Assembly: GCA_009760855.2 (NCBI GenBank)
Contig: WPIO01000284.1
Span: 65,001 to 85,000, forward strand
Source of the DNA: Cristatella mucedo
Taxonomy: Eukaryota; Bryozoa; Phylactolaemata; Cristatellidae
Length of the DNA stretch: 20,000 nt
Direction: 5' to 3'
Shown: positions 1 through 8,145 of the stretch, in pieces
Numbering within the stretch: the stretch's first letter is position 1
Layout: each line of letters starts with the position of its first letter
The notes under the pieces: model-generated
What the model was told of the DNA's origin: nothing
Seen by the model: the letters and a program-made list of their open reading frames with translations, nothing else
Databases searched by the model: none
Position numbers and translations under genes: made by a program

Positions 1-397
1 GACACATGTTGGAAGTGGGTTCCAGGCTTTGGGAGCACATGAACTAAAGGCACGGGTGTCCCAAGGATTTGAGGGTTGTACCAGGTATAGGTAAACAGTT
101 AGATTCGGAAAAGCTGAGGGTACTATGCTTAGACTGCCTGGGAAGTAGATCTGATAGGTAGGCTGGAGCAAAAGAATGAAGGGACGTAAACGTGAGTGAT
201 AAAACCTTAAAGTCAATCCGTTACTTGACTGGTAGCCAGTGCAGGTCGGCAAGAAGTGGTGTGTTGTGCCAACTGCGACGCTCACGACAGACAACCCTAG
301 CTGCAGAGTTTTGCACCATCTGCAGGCACCTTGGAGTACAAGCCGGTAGACCAAGCTCTAATAAAAACATAGTTGAATCACAGATGCACAATCCAAA
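1..397 (-). mobile_element. LINE family 2, reverse transcriptase C-terminal fragment
   Basis: Read on the minus strand, this encodes the region after the polymerase core of CR1/L2-like LINEs. It shows LQMVQNSAARVVC followed by TPLLADLHWLPVK, and near the window edge (about 1-40) a decayed version of the SFSSAAPRLWNSLP-type block. The part from 190 down to 1 needs frame shifts to read, so the copy is dead. Its 3' end lies outside the window. The sequence resembles the end of the neighbouring plus-strand fragment (about 1520-1600), so both belong to one family. The junction near 397 is estimated from where coding similarity changes strand. Confidence 0.75.
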
Positions 398-1605
398 ACT
401 GCTGATGTCAACGATCAACCGTCTCCTTAACCGCTCTCAGGTTAGCTCCTTACCTAGTGATCCCAATCAAAGACGGCAACAATTAGTCCTCTGGACCCAC
501 TGTTCCCACTGTCCTGCTTCTACAGTGGATTGGTCTGCTGCTTCCATACATAACATCAAAAATATGTCACTAGCATCAGGCCATGCCCCAGTGCCTTTCC
601 AAAAGGCTGTAGTCAGGCCACAACTCGAGCAAGCAACACTGGACCCAGAGAACTTGAGCAACTTCCGTCCATAGTCCCTCCAACGGCTCCTATCAAAAAC
701 ACTGAAAAGAGTCGTGGCAGATCAGCTGAACTCATAAATTGAAACTTCGAAACTTGCTAGCAAGTTCCAGTCTGGTTTCAGAGCTATTCATTCGATAGAG
801 TCGGCACTGCTTCAGGTGTATAACGGTCTATGTAAGAATGCAGAATTACTTAAAGCATCTCTGATTGTTTTGCTCGATCTTTCGGCAGCTTTTGATACTA
901 TTGATCACAAAGTTCTTCTAGAGCACCTCTCTTCTCCACTGGGCATTACTGGCACTGCATTGCATTAGTTCAGGTCCCATCTTAGTGGGAGACTCCAGAG
1001 TATTGATGAGAATGGACAATGATCATCCGAGGAACCTCTTAAATATGGGGTACCTCAGGGATCCGTGCTAGGTCCGTTTCCTTTCACGGTTTATAATCTC
1101 CCTCTTGCCAATGTGATTGATTGTCAGGCACAATCTAGGTTTTTTTCTCTTACTTCTATGCAGATGACAATCAGTTCTACCTCTGCGTTGACCTGTCCCA
1201 GCCTTCGACCACGCCGAATGCTCTCGACTCCCTTGCTACATGCATTGATGACATTAACACAGGGATAGCAGAAAACTCTCTTAAATTAAATGATGATAAA
1301 ACCAACTTACTAGCTGCAATCGGCTCTGCCAGCATGTGTCCTGTGGAATCTGCACGAAATCCAGGTGTCATGTTCCAAAGTGACCTTTCATTAGACGACC
1401 GCATTAGCACCACAGTCAAGTCTGCCACTTTCAGCTCAAATTCGGGCTTGTTTGGACAGAGATACCACATCTAAATTGCACTTGTGACATTCTGTCTTGA
1501 CTTTTGTAACTGAATACTTGCTGGTCTACAGGCCTGTGAAATCAGGCGCTTACAGCTGGTGCAAAGCTATGCAGCTAGGCTTGTCTGTCGTGAGCTTTGC
1601 AGTTG
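398..1605 (+). mobile_element. LINE family 2, reverse transcriptase fragment (pseudogene)
   Basis: A decayed copy of a CR1/L2-like LINE ORF2. In order it shows the pre-finger linker (from about 400), NMSLASGHAPVPF and LDPENLSNFRP (about 561-672), FQSGFRAIHS (about 766), LLDLSAAFDTIDH (about 870-908), KYGVPQGSVLGP (about 1041-1078), a complete YADD catalytic motif (1157-1168), SLKLNDDKTNLL (about 1279-1314) and RRLQLVQSYAARLVCRE near 1540-1597. The motifs lie in different frames and are separated by stops at about 672, 738, 966 and 1019. It therefore cannot make an active enzyme. It ends at a short C-run at 1605-1614. Family assignment rests on motif order and was not tested by a search. Confidence 0.85.
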
Positions 1606-1639
1606 CCCCCCCCCAAATGACGTCGACGGGCCAAAAGTT

Positions 1640-2127
1640 CAGTTGTAATGTAATGTAATGTATCTCCGTCTGTAACTCCGCCAAGTCATAAAGACCATGT
1701 GGGTGTTATGCAGGAGAGTTTTGTATAGCGCACTCACAGCCTAAGCGGCGTTCGGTACGCATTCGGTAGCCAACAGACTTCGTCTCCCGAAACAAAGAAA
1801 AAGTGAGAAGAATAGCAGAGTCAGGAGAGCAGCTGAGGTAGTGAGTAGCATGGAAGTAGCAGTTCAGGACCGCTGAAAAGGATGTGCAATAGTCGGCAGT
1901 TGGAGAGTAGTTGTCGCTGCGTAAGAATTGTGGAAGCGAGTTCCACAGTCTAGGACCTGCAGAGCTGAAGCTTCTATCGCCAACGGTCTTTAAGCAGAGG
2001 AATGGGACAGCTAATTTATTGTCCACACAGGACCTGAGGGCGCGAACAGGCTGAAACTGATGCAGCAGTTCAGCTAGGTACGAAGGAGCCAAGCCGTGGC
2101 GGGCCTTGTGGGTCAGCGTAAGAACTG
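1640..2127 (-). mobile_element. LINE family 1, 5'-truncated 3' end with pentamer tail
   Basis: On the minus strand this begins abruptly at VLTLTHKARHGLAPSY (about 2120) and continues through SFSSAGPRLWNSLPQFL, so it is the C-terminus of a CR1/L2-like reverse transcriptase. It matches the plus-strand copy at about 17370-17675 closely by eye, with only scattered substitutions. The frame stays open to 1706, past the point where that other copy breaks off, giving an extra stretch of about 35 residues. Further 3' is a short untranslated region that ends in ATTAC repeats (1644-1661 on the plus strand). 5' truncation and a short-motif tail are typical of LINE insertion. This is the best copy for defining the family's 3' end. 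Confidence 0.85.
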
Positions 2128-2386
2128 ATCCTCCGGCCCAAACGTGCTGCGGGCTGGTCGCGGCTAAACCGCGATCGGTTCCCAGCCGCAGTCGACCAGC
2201 TGAGCATCGCCAGCAGCAGCCGCTTACCAGCATCCCAAACAAAAAAGAATGACGACGCACATGATACGCGGCCGAGCGGCCATAACCAGTCGACGCGGTC
2301 GCGAGGAAAGTCTCGCTCGAAGTCGACGCGAGGCGAAGCTGCCGCACGAGTACTGCCAGGGCTGGGAAGCCAGAATCTCAGTTCGT

Positions 2387-2640
2387 GTGTTAACTATCAC
2401 GTAAAGCTGACCAATAGAAGATAGCTTTCGTCAACTGTGTCCAATGGAAACTTCAGAAGAGCCTTAGTGGGTGGGGTCTGACTTCAGCAGTCACGCGACG
2501 CGACGCAGCGGAGCCGGGTGGTTATAGGTCGCCCGCGGTCAAAGTCTGAAGGCTATAATATAAAAAGCTTGCCACAATAAAGGTTATCACTCTAAGGCTA
2601 GCGCATATCCTAGCTGACAGTATACGTTGAACCGGAACTA
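2387..2640 (+). mobile_element. possible solo or partial LTR (promoter plus polyA cluster)
   Basis: The segment starts TGTTAACTATCACG. It carries two CCAAT boxes (2411 and 2441), a GGGTGGGG motif near 2470, a TATA-like string TATAATATAAAAA (2554-2566) and, only ten bases later, an AATAAA polyadenylation signal (2576-2581). A TATA box closely followed by AATAAA is the usual arrangement in LTRs of Gypsy and BEL/Pao elements. I see no gag or pol reading frame after it and no second copy, and its right edge is uncertain. It could also be an ordinary promoter with a chance AATAAA. Confidence 0.3.
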
Positions 2641-2929
2641 GATGCGCGGGGCTCACATGCGACAGTCCACTGGACGTGCCACTAATACCGGAAATGCAGA
2701 GCTAACGTTGCCGCCCAGCTCAAGGTCAAGGACACGAGAGTGCGGCACGAGTCGTAGAGCAGCTGGTGTTGCCGACCGTCGACATTACTCTATAGACAAT
2801 CGTGTGTGTTGTCCCAGTTTGAAATTCTTCGTTATCAATTTATTTTCATAGGAACTTGGCGAACTGGCCTTGAATATATGTAAACTGCAGTCATTTTCGC
2901 TCAAAAGCGAAATCTTTTGAAGCTGCTGA
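2641..2929. other. unassigned spacer
   Basis: No convincing gene or repeat is visible between the LTR-like cluster and the next LINE copy. A short hairpin with seven-base arms (2895-2901 and 2906-2912, TTTCGCT/AGCGAAA) is the only structure noticed. Confidence 0.4.
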
Positions 2930-4063
2930 TCTGAGTTAGTCCGACGACTGCTTATGGTGGCTGCGATCTATCGCTGCCCGGGTACTAAGTAAGTCCTCCT
3001 TAATTTCAGATTTCTCTTTTCGATTCTTTTTGCAAGAAATCGATCTTCCCTCGTTATGGGTGATTTTAACATTAATTTTGATTACTTATCTGATGCCATC
3101 AGCACCGAACTCCCTTGGCTGACTCACACCTAGTCTCTTGTGGATCGAGTGCATGTCCCTCGTCGCATCAAGGTTCACACGTGCTCAACCAAATTTTCTC
3201 GTACAACCACCCTATTGTCACGTATTATTACCAAAAACACTCTCCTTATCTGACCGCTACAGATCTCAATCAGTCTACAGTATGTGCCCTCTGCCAAAGT
3301 CAAACTTGGGCACCTTCGGCCCAGTCTCCCTTCTACCGTTCCTATAAGACTACGGAACAAGTCGCGTAAGACCAGCTGAACTCGTATTGTGAAACTCGGC
3401 ACTTTGCTAGTAAATTCCTGTCCGGTTTAAGAGCTAATCATTCTAGAATCAGCATTAATTTGGGTGCACAACCAGCTTGTCAGGAATGCACCTAGTTAGA
3501 GCATCTGCTTGTGTTACCCGACCTTTCGGCAGCGTTCGATACTATCGATCACCGAGTCCTTCTTGAGAGCCTCTCACACATCTCATTTGGGCATCACTGG
3601 CACTGCACAACTGTTAAGGTCCTCCCTCAGTGGGACACTCTGCTAGAGTATTGATGTGAATGGAAAAATATCATCCGAGAAACCACGAAAGTATGGGGTA
3701 CCTCAGAGCTTTGTGCTTGGTCCTGTTCTTTTCATGGTCAATACCCTCCCTCTTGCCGATGTGATTGCTTGGGACAATCTAGGCTTTCACTTCTAGGCAG
3801 AGGACACTCAGTTGTACCTTTGCTTTGATCCCACCCAGCCCTCCAGAACGTCGAATTTTTTCTCAACTCCCTTGCTGCATGTATATTGATGACATCCGCA
3901 CATGGGTGGCAGCAAACTTTCTTAAATTGAATGACGATAAAACCAACTTACTAGTTATGCGTAAATTAAATGTCATTCGGAAATTGGAAAACCTAATGCT
4001 CAAAATTGGCTCTTCAAGCTTATCTCGTGTTGAATGTGTACAAAGTCGATGCGTCCTGTTCCA
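2930..4063 (+). mobile_element. LINE family 2, endonuclease plus reverse transcriptase remnant
   Basis: A second, more decayed copy of the family seen at 398-1605. It begins inside the AP-like endonuclease domain: an AIYR start near 2965 and the catalytic-loop motif MGDFNINFD at about 3055-3082. Reverse transcriptase pieces follow: a HFASKF/SGLRANHS-like block (about 3400-3440), DLSAAFDTIDH (about 3521-3553), KYGVPQ (about 3690) and NFLKLNDDKTNLLVM (about 3912-3960). The YADD equivalent near 3790-3803 is broken and reads stop-A-E-D. Sequence between endonuclease and polymerase is missing. The LINE stops near 4063, where a tRNA-like sequence is joined. Confidence 0.8.
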
Positions 4064-4064
4064 A

Positions 4065-4136
4065 CGTGGGGCAACGTTGGTAGCGCGTCTGACTCCGGAT
4101 CAGAAGGTTGCGTGTTCGAGTCACGTGTCAGGGTCA
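4065..4136 (+). tRNA. tRNA-Trp-like pseudogene or SINE head with CCG anticodon
   Basis: From about base 8 of a tRNA onward the sequence follows eukaryotic tRNA-Trp: a GGTAGCGCGTC D-arm, a TCTGA/TCAGA anticodon stem, AGGTTGCGTG and a GTTCGAGTC T-loop. The anticodon loop reads CTCCGGA, so the tryptophan anticodon CCA has become CCG (4095-4097), which would read an arginine codon. The 5' acceptor strand is absent because LINE sequence runs up to the D-arm, and the 3' strand CAGGGTC has no partner. It is therefore most likely a pseudogene or tRNA-derived repeat. A true tRNA-Arg is less likely because the body is Trp-like. Confidence 0.55.
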
Positions 4137-4149
4137 TAAACTCGGTGAG

Positions 4150-4318
4150 CCGCGATAGCGCACCAGGTAAGGCGGTTGTTTTCAACTACCTCGAGGTCCC
4201 GAGGTCGCCGGTTCGGATCCGGCGGCGAGCGATCCTTTAGTTGTTGCCGCAAGCGGCTGTGGTATAGCCGCCGTAAAGGCTCTTATGTTGCTGTACAAAA
4301 GAGGCCATCGAGTAAGCT
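4150..4318 (+). repeat. tRNA-derived SINE, copy A
   Basis: This has an internal RNA polymerase III promoter layout: an A box TAGCGCACCAGG (4156-4167) and a B box-like GGTTCGGATCC (4210-4220). A tRNA-unrelated body follows, with GGCGAGCGATCCTTTAG, then a GCCGTAAAGGCTCTT block and ACAAAAGAGGC near the 3' end. Copy B at 4627-4800 matches along the whole length with scattered substitutions and short indels, which shows this is a dispersed repeat rather than a tRNA gene. It sits just downstream of the tRNA-Trp-like remnant, but copy B lacks that partner, so the two are probably independent. The parent tRNA was not identified. Confidence 0.7.
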
Positions 4319-4626
4319 AGCATTTGCTTATACTCTGCGCACGGCTAATCCCAGCAGCAGCCGAATGTCCGGTCTGGATCCACCCACCGACGCTCTCGGT
4401 ACGCCCACCCACCGGTGCTCTTGTCGTGCTGTCACGTGACATGCTGCCGATTCCGCCTCAGCTCCAGCGCCTCAGCTCCAGCGTGCCGCTCGCTCTGGCT
4501 TGGCGAGGCCAGCAACATATCAGCAGCAGTCGGACACTTGTCCGACTGCTGCTGACACCGCGGACACTTGTCCGACTCATTCTTGCCGGCTGCGTTGCTG
4601 CTGCACCAGCAGCTTGAGCGTGCTGC
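4319..4626. other. spacer between SINE copies, with inverted and direct repeats
   Basis: No gene is seen. The stretch holds two adjacent 14-bp copies of CCTCAGCTCCAGCG (4456-4469 and 4470-4483), a 17-bp perfect inverted repeat (4520-4555) and a partial second copy of its centre (4561-4577). Confidence 0.5.
4520..4555. repeat. perfect 17-bp inverted repeat, 2-base loop
   Basis: The arm TCAGCAGCAGTCGGACA is followed by CT and then by its exact reverse complement. The centre CGGACACTTGTCCGACT occurs again at 4561-4577, exactly 30 bases downstream. Confidence 0.9.
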
Positions 4627-4800
4627 CCTTGATAGCACACTAGGTAAGGCGGTTGCTTTCACGACCGAGGTCCCGAGGTCGGGGTTCGATTCCTGCGGTG
4701 GGCGATCCTTTAGCGCCACTGCAAGCGGTGGTGATAGCCGTAAAGGCTCTTCTGTCGGTATACAAAAAGAGGCTGTTTAATCAGCTAGGATTTTTTTTTT
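4627..4800 (+). repeat. tRNA-derived SINE, copy B
   Basis: This is the better preserved copy. The A box TAGCACACTAGG is at 4633-4644 and a perfect consensus B box GGTTCGATTCC is at 4683-4693, 50 bases apart as in tRNA genes. The body carries GGCGATCCTTTAG, a small CCACTGCAAGCGGTGG stem, GCCGTAAAGGCTCTT and ATACAAAAAGAGGC. It ends in a run of ten T (4791-4800), which could act as a polymerase III terminator or be part of the tail. A LINE family 1 fragment follows at once. Transcription is inferred from the boxes only. Confidence 0.75.
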
Positions 4801-4925
4801 GACCTCGTGCCGCCCTGAGGTCCTCTACGGACAAAAATAAATCAGCTGCTCCATTCCTTAAACTACCAGACGGTTGGCGTCAGAAGCGTCTGCTCTGCCG
4901 CCACCAGACCGTGGAGTCGATTGGG
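4801..4925 (+). mobile_element. LINE family 1, short C-terminal fragment
   Basis: The nucleotide sequence GAGGTCCTCTACGGACA, then AATCAGCTGCTCCATTCCTTA and ACGGTTGGCGTCAGAAGC, follows the family 1 stretch at about 17445-17545 with substitutions and small indels. That stretch encodes LRSCVDNKLAVPFL. The frame is broken. It begins right after the T-run of SINE copy B, so the SINE may have inserted beside or into it. Confidence 0.6.
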
Positions 4926-5340
4926 CAGCTGGCAGAAGGGCAGCGCCTCCGGGCGGCCGACGAAAGCAGGCAGGCGGCCCCCGAGAGTAAGCGAGCTGAC
5001 GGAAAATCGAGCAGCGTGCTACACCGCTCGCACGGGATGTATAGCGCAATGCTACACTGCTCGCACGTGTCGCGGCGACGGAGAAACGCGCCTGACAAAA
5101 GCAGTGGGTGAGAAGCAGCTACAGATACAGGTACCAGATGGCAGCTAGCAGGAACGGATATATAGGGGGTACAGCACCGTAGTGAGAGCGACAGCGGCAA
5201 CGTGAGCAGCATCGCGCGATACGAGCGATATTCGGCAGTGTGCTACGATGTGCCGGCCGTATGAGTATCTTTACCAAGGGCAGCACAGGCTCTCGGCATC
5301 AAGACAGTAAAAGTAACAAGGAAATTAACTTAAAGAAGGC
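4926..5340. other. unassigned GC-rich stretch with a short direct repeat
   Basis: No gene is recognised. A 19-bp near-identical repeat, TGCTACAC(C/T)GCTCGCACG with flanks, occurs at 5016-5034 and 5049-5067, 33 bases apart. The region lies downstream of the rolling stone-like gene on the minus strand, so part of it could be 3' untranslated or flanking sequence. Confidence 0.4.
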
Positions 5341-5344
5341 AATC

Positions 5345-5477
5345 GTGAGAGAAAGAGAGAGAGATACAGAGACAGACCAAGAGACAGAGAGAGAGAGAGA
5401 GAGATGGAGAGAGAGAGAGAGAGAGCCAGACCAAGAGACATCGATAGAGAAAGAGAGATACCAAGAGTGAAAGAGAG

Positions 5478-5525
<48 letters not shown>
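5345..5525. repeat. compound GA / GT microsatellite
   Basis: An interrupted GA-rich tract (about 5345-5480) passes directly into about 22 uninterrupted GT units (5481-5524). It lies 155-335 bases beyond the stop codon of the minus-strand gene, so it would be transcribed as AC and CT repeats if the 3' untranslated region is that long. Confidence 0.95.
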
Positions 5526-5526
<1 letters not shown>

Positions 5527-5679
5527 ACGAGTTTGTGTTTGCTATAAGCACGAGCTTGGGGCAAGCAAGCAGGACGGCCGGCCGGGCGACATCCGATGAT
5601 GCCCGGCGCAAAGCCGGTGACGCCCGACGGCGGCATCGATGTCGGCGTCGGCTGCTATCGGGTTTCTTTGCGGTAGAAG

Positions 5680-6780
5680 TCACCCGAGTGCATCTGGCTG
5701 CACGTGACGTTCGCCAGCGTCGGCCGTCACCCCTGACGCCAGAGCCTCGTCGTGCGGATAGGGGCGCTTGTAGAGGCGCTCGTAGGCGGCTATCTGCAGC
5801 CGATACTTGAGAAAGTGCACGGCTTGCAGGAGCGGCAGACCGACGAGCAGCGCCACGAACGTCAGCGGCACGCCGACCTGCCAGTAGTTGCCCCAGTCGC
5901 CGATGACCGGATACAGAACGTGCCGCTCGCGGTCGACGCTCCAGAACGTCACGTTGGCCACGATGTAGGCAGCGAAGAACGCGTCCGAGTAGACGGCGAA
6001 GGCGAGACGCGACGGGACGGCGAACAGCAGGCTCTCGATGACGACCACGAGCGAGTTGACGGCGTGCAGATTCAGGTTGGCCACGTTCAGCAGCAGCGCC
6101 GTGTCGGAGGCGCTCGACAGCGGCACGACCACGCAGAAGTAGGCGAACGTGATGAGCGGGGCCACGGTGACGGCGATCGAGTGCGTTACCCAGGCGAGAC
6201 GCACGAGCGGGCCCAGGCCGCGCCGCCGCCGCCGCCGGTCCGAGCGGCTGCCGACGCCCAGGCCGCCAGGCGACGGCTCGTCGGCTGCGCCGGCCGCCGC
6301 CGCCGCAGACTCGTCGCGACAGTCGGTGTGCACGTGCAGACGAACTGTCCTCCGCTCACGATCCTCCTCCTCCTCCTCCGAGTGCGTCGCCGACGACTGC
6401 GACTGTTCGCGGTGGCCGCCGCCGCCGCTGCTCGGAATCGCTGCAGCCTCCCCAGCCGCCGCCGCAGTGTCGCCGGGGATGGCCGAGTACGCACACGCCT
6501 CTTCTTCGCCTCCTCCTCGGGCGTCGGAGCGGGAGAGGCAGCAGTCGCGGCGGCCGTGTCGTCGTCCCCGCCGCCGTCGGCGCGCGAGTATCTCGTGGTG
6601 AACTGTGAGCGCGGCGAGTAGGAGCGTGCTGAAGCAGAGCATTATGTAGCCCCAGGCGGTGAAGTACATGAGCGCCGTGGCGTGGCCCCACGCCCAGTAG
6701 GCGATGACCGCCAGCCAGCCGTTGAGGTAGGCGCACACGGCCACACGGTAGACGACGAATGCGGCCGACGGCATGTGCCA
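5680..6780 (-). CDS. rolling stone-like membrane protein, terminal exon
   Basis: This exon supplies residues 38-403 of an inferred 403-residue protein. Family signs are WHMPSAAFVVYR (residue 38 on), YFTAWGY (76-82), NLHAVNS (274-280) and LYPVIGDW (326-333), in the order found in rolling stone proteins. Six hydrophobic segments are visible, near 43-66, 71-97, 230-257, 266-292, 296-318 and 338-360. Rolling stone is known in Drosophila as a membrane protein of muscle, linked to myoblast fusion; the role here is inferred from family only. A low-complexity insert (about 103-222), rich in Arg, Glu, Ser, Ala and Gly, separates segments 2 and 3 and explains a length above the roughly 275 residues of the fly protein. 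The start is set by a TTGCAG acceptor in phase with exon 1. The stop codon is at 5682-5680. Confidence 0.75.
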   Translation of the reverse strand, partial: WHMPSAAFVVYRVAVCAYLNGWLAVIAYWAWGHATALMYFTAWGYIMLCFSTLLLAALTVHHEILARRRRRGRRHGRRDCCLSRSDARGGGEEEACAYSAIPGDTAAAAGEAAAIPSSGGGGHREQSQSSATHSEEEEEDRERRTVRLHVHTDCRDESAAAAAGAADEPSPGGLGVGSRSDRRRRRRGLGPLVRLAWVTHSIAVTVAPLITFAYFCVVVPLSSASDTALLLNVANLNLHAVNSLVVVIESLLFAVPSRLAFAVYSDAFFAAYIVANVTFWSVDRERHVLYPVIGDWGNYWQVGVPLTFVALLVGLPLLQAVHFLKYRLQIAAYERLYKRPYPHDEALASGVTADAGERHVQPDALG

Positions 6781-6793
6781 CTGCAACGTGAGC

Positions 6794-6966
6794 CAGCGGG
6801 CCAGGCCATAGCAGCGGGCCAGGCCATAGCAGCGGGCCAGGCCATAGCAGCGGGCCAGGCCATAGCAGCGGGCCAGGCCATAGCAGCGGGCCAGGCCATA
6901 GCAGCGGGCCAGGCCATAGCAGCGGGCCAGGCCATAGCAGCAGGCCAGGCCATAGCAGCAGGCCAT
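6794..6966. repeat. 18-bp tandem repeat, about 9.6 copies
   Basis: The unit CAGCGGGCCAGGCCATAG is repeated almost perfectly; the last two units at the right end carry CAGCAGG. Its left edge is 13 bases from the predicted 3' splice site of the rolling stone-like gene. Because 18 is a multiple of three and the unit has no stop in several frames, it creates false long open frames (ARCYGL, AAMAWP and LLWPGP type repeats). It could be translated only if an upstream acceptor (AG at 6981-6980, after a strong pyrimidine tract) is used. Confidence 0.95.
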
Positions 6967-7505
6967 CGCTCGGCGGGAGCTCGAGACAAGAGAGAGAGAA
7001 AGAGAAAGAAAGAGCTGCCGTCCAGCGAATTTCCTCTACCGGCCCTGTGTCTGCCCAGCTTGTGGTCTGGGTGAATTTTGATGGGGGGGGGATCAAACTG
7101 CCTGCTGCTGCTATGCTAGACAAGTACGAGACGAACCACAAGGTTGGGTCCTAGCTCAGAGGAGTCGACTCAATCCATCAGCAGGCACCCTGGCGCACCA
7201 CCCTCCCCCCTCCGACACTTGACTGTCCGGATGCAGAAACTGTAACAGCAGGCGCACGGATGTCCTGGGCGAATGTCCTGTTCTAGTTCCTAGCTCCAGT
7301 AGTTAGTAGTTCCACTAGTTCCAGTTCCTTGGGCGCCTGCCCCAGCACAGCGAAGCCATTTGTTTCAGCTGCACGATCCTGCCCCACAGCGGCTTCTCGG
7401 CGGCGCTGCTGCAGCGCGACCTTGCAGCCACCTCGCATACGTGTCCTTGTCGTCTTAGTAAGGTGCAACAAGGCACCGGAAGTCAGCTCTTCAGCGGCTT
7501 GTCGG

Positions 7506-7539
7506 GCTCTACAGCTGGAGCATACCAGCTGTAGAGCCT
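7506..7539. repeat. perfect 14-bp inverted repeat
   Basis: GGCTCTACAGCTGG and its exact reverse complement flank a six-base loop. It lies inside the predicted intron. No element boundary or known RNA family was recognised around it. Confidence 0.85.
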
Positions 7540-7979
7540 AGTTTCACCACCGACAACTTGCTTCTAATCGAATCTAGAATCTCACGAGCTCAGTGCACGG
7601 GTCTGAATAAACACACAGCTCGCTCAGCTTTGATTTATTAATTACTTGACTGGAGGGCGGAGCTGATTAGACTGATTATTGCTTAGCTGGTAGCATCCAG
7701 ACCTTTTATTTTCCAGCTCTTTCTAAGAACACACTCTCTCTCTCTCCCCTGGTGCGGTCAGTCCGGACAAAGCAAAGTAAGTCATCAGAGTAAGCGACTG
7801 AAATTAACGGTACTTACAAAGCTGGCAGGAAAAACAACACAGCCAGCCAAGCAGTGGGATGAGACATGGGACTATAAATGTCAAGGCCACTAATCAAGAA
7901 GCACCACTGCCGGCAAATCGTCGGCCTCATCACCATAATAGGCAGGCCGTTCAAAACTAGCACATATCATGTATCTCGC

Positions 7980-8145
7980 ACGCACACATGCGCGCACACA
8001 CAGACACGTACACACAGGCACAGACAGACAGACACGTAGGCACAGAAAGGCACGCACAGACAGACACACAGGCACGCACAGACAGGCACGCACACAGGCA
8101 CACACACAGGCACTCACACATGTACACACACACAAACAAACACAA
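7980..8145. repeat. degenerate CA / GACA-rich microsatellite
   Basis: Imperfect ACACACAGGCAC and GACAGACA units run across the tract. The cysteine-rich and His/Thr-rich frames that cross it on both strands are products of the repeat. Confidence 0.9.

Noticed and set aside
4531-4577. p53-type response element in GGACACTTGTCC
   Set aside because: The half-site would need GGACATGTCC; two extra bases break the consensus.
5752-6621. 289-codon plus-strand frame
   Set aside because: Antisense shadow of the GC-rich rolling stone-like exon; Arg/His-rich without family signs, while the minus strand carries clear membrane segments.
6794-6966. CRISPR-like array
   Set aside because: It is a head-to-tail tandem repeat with no spacers, in an animal genome.
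6356-7141. LLWPGP and AAMAWP repeat proteins in other frames
   Set aside because: The 18-bp repeat is open in several frames; neither leads into the conserved exon frame.
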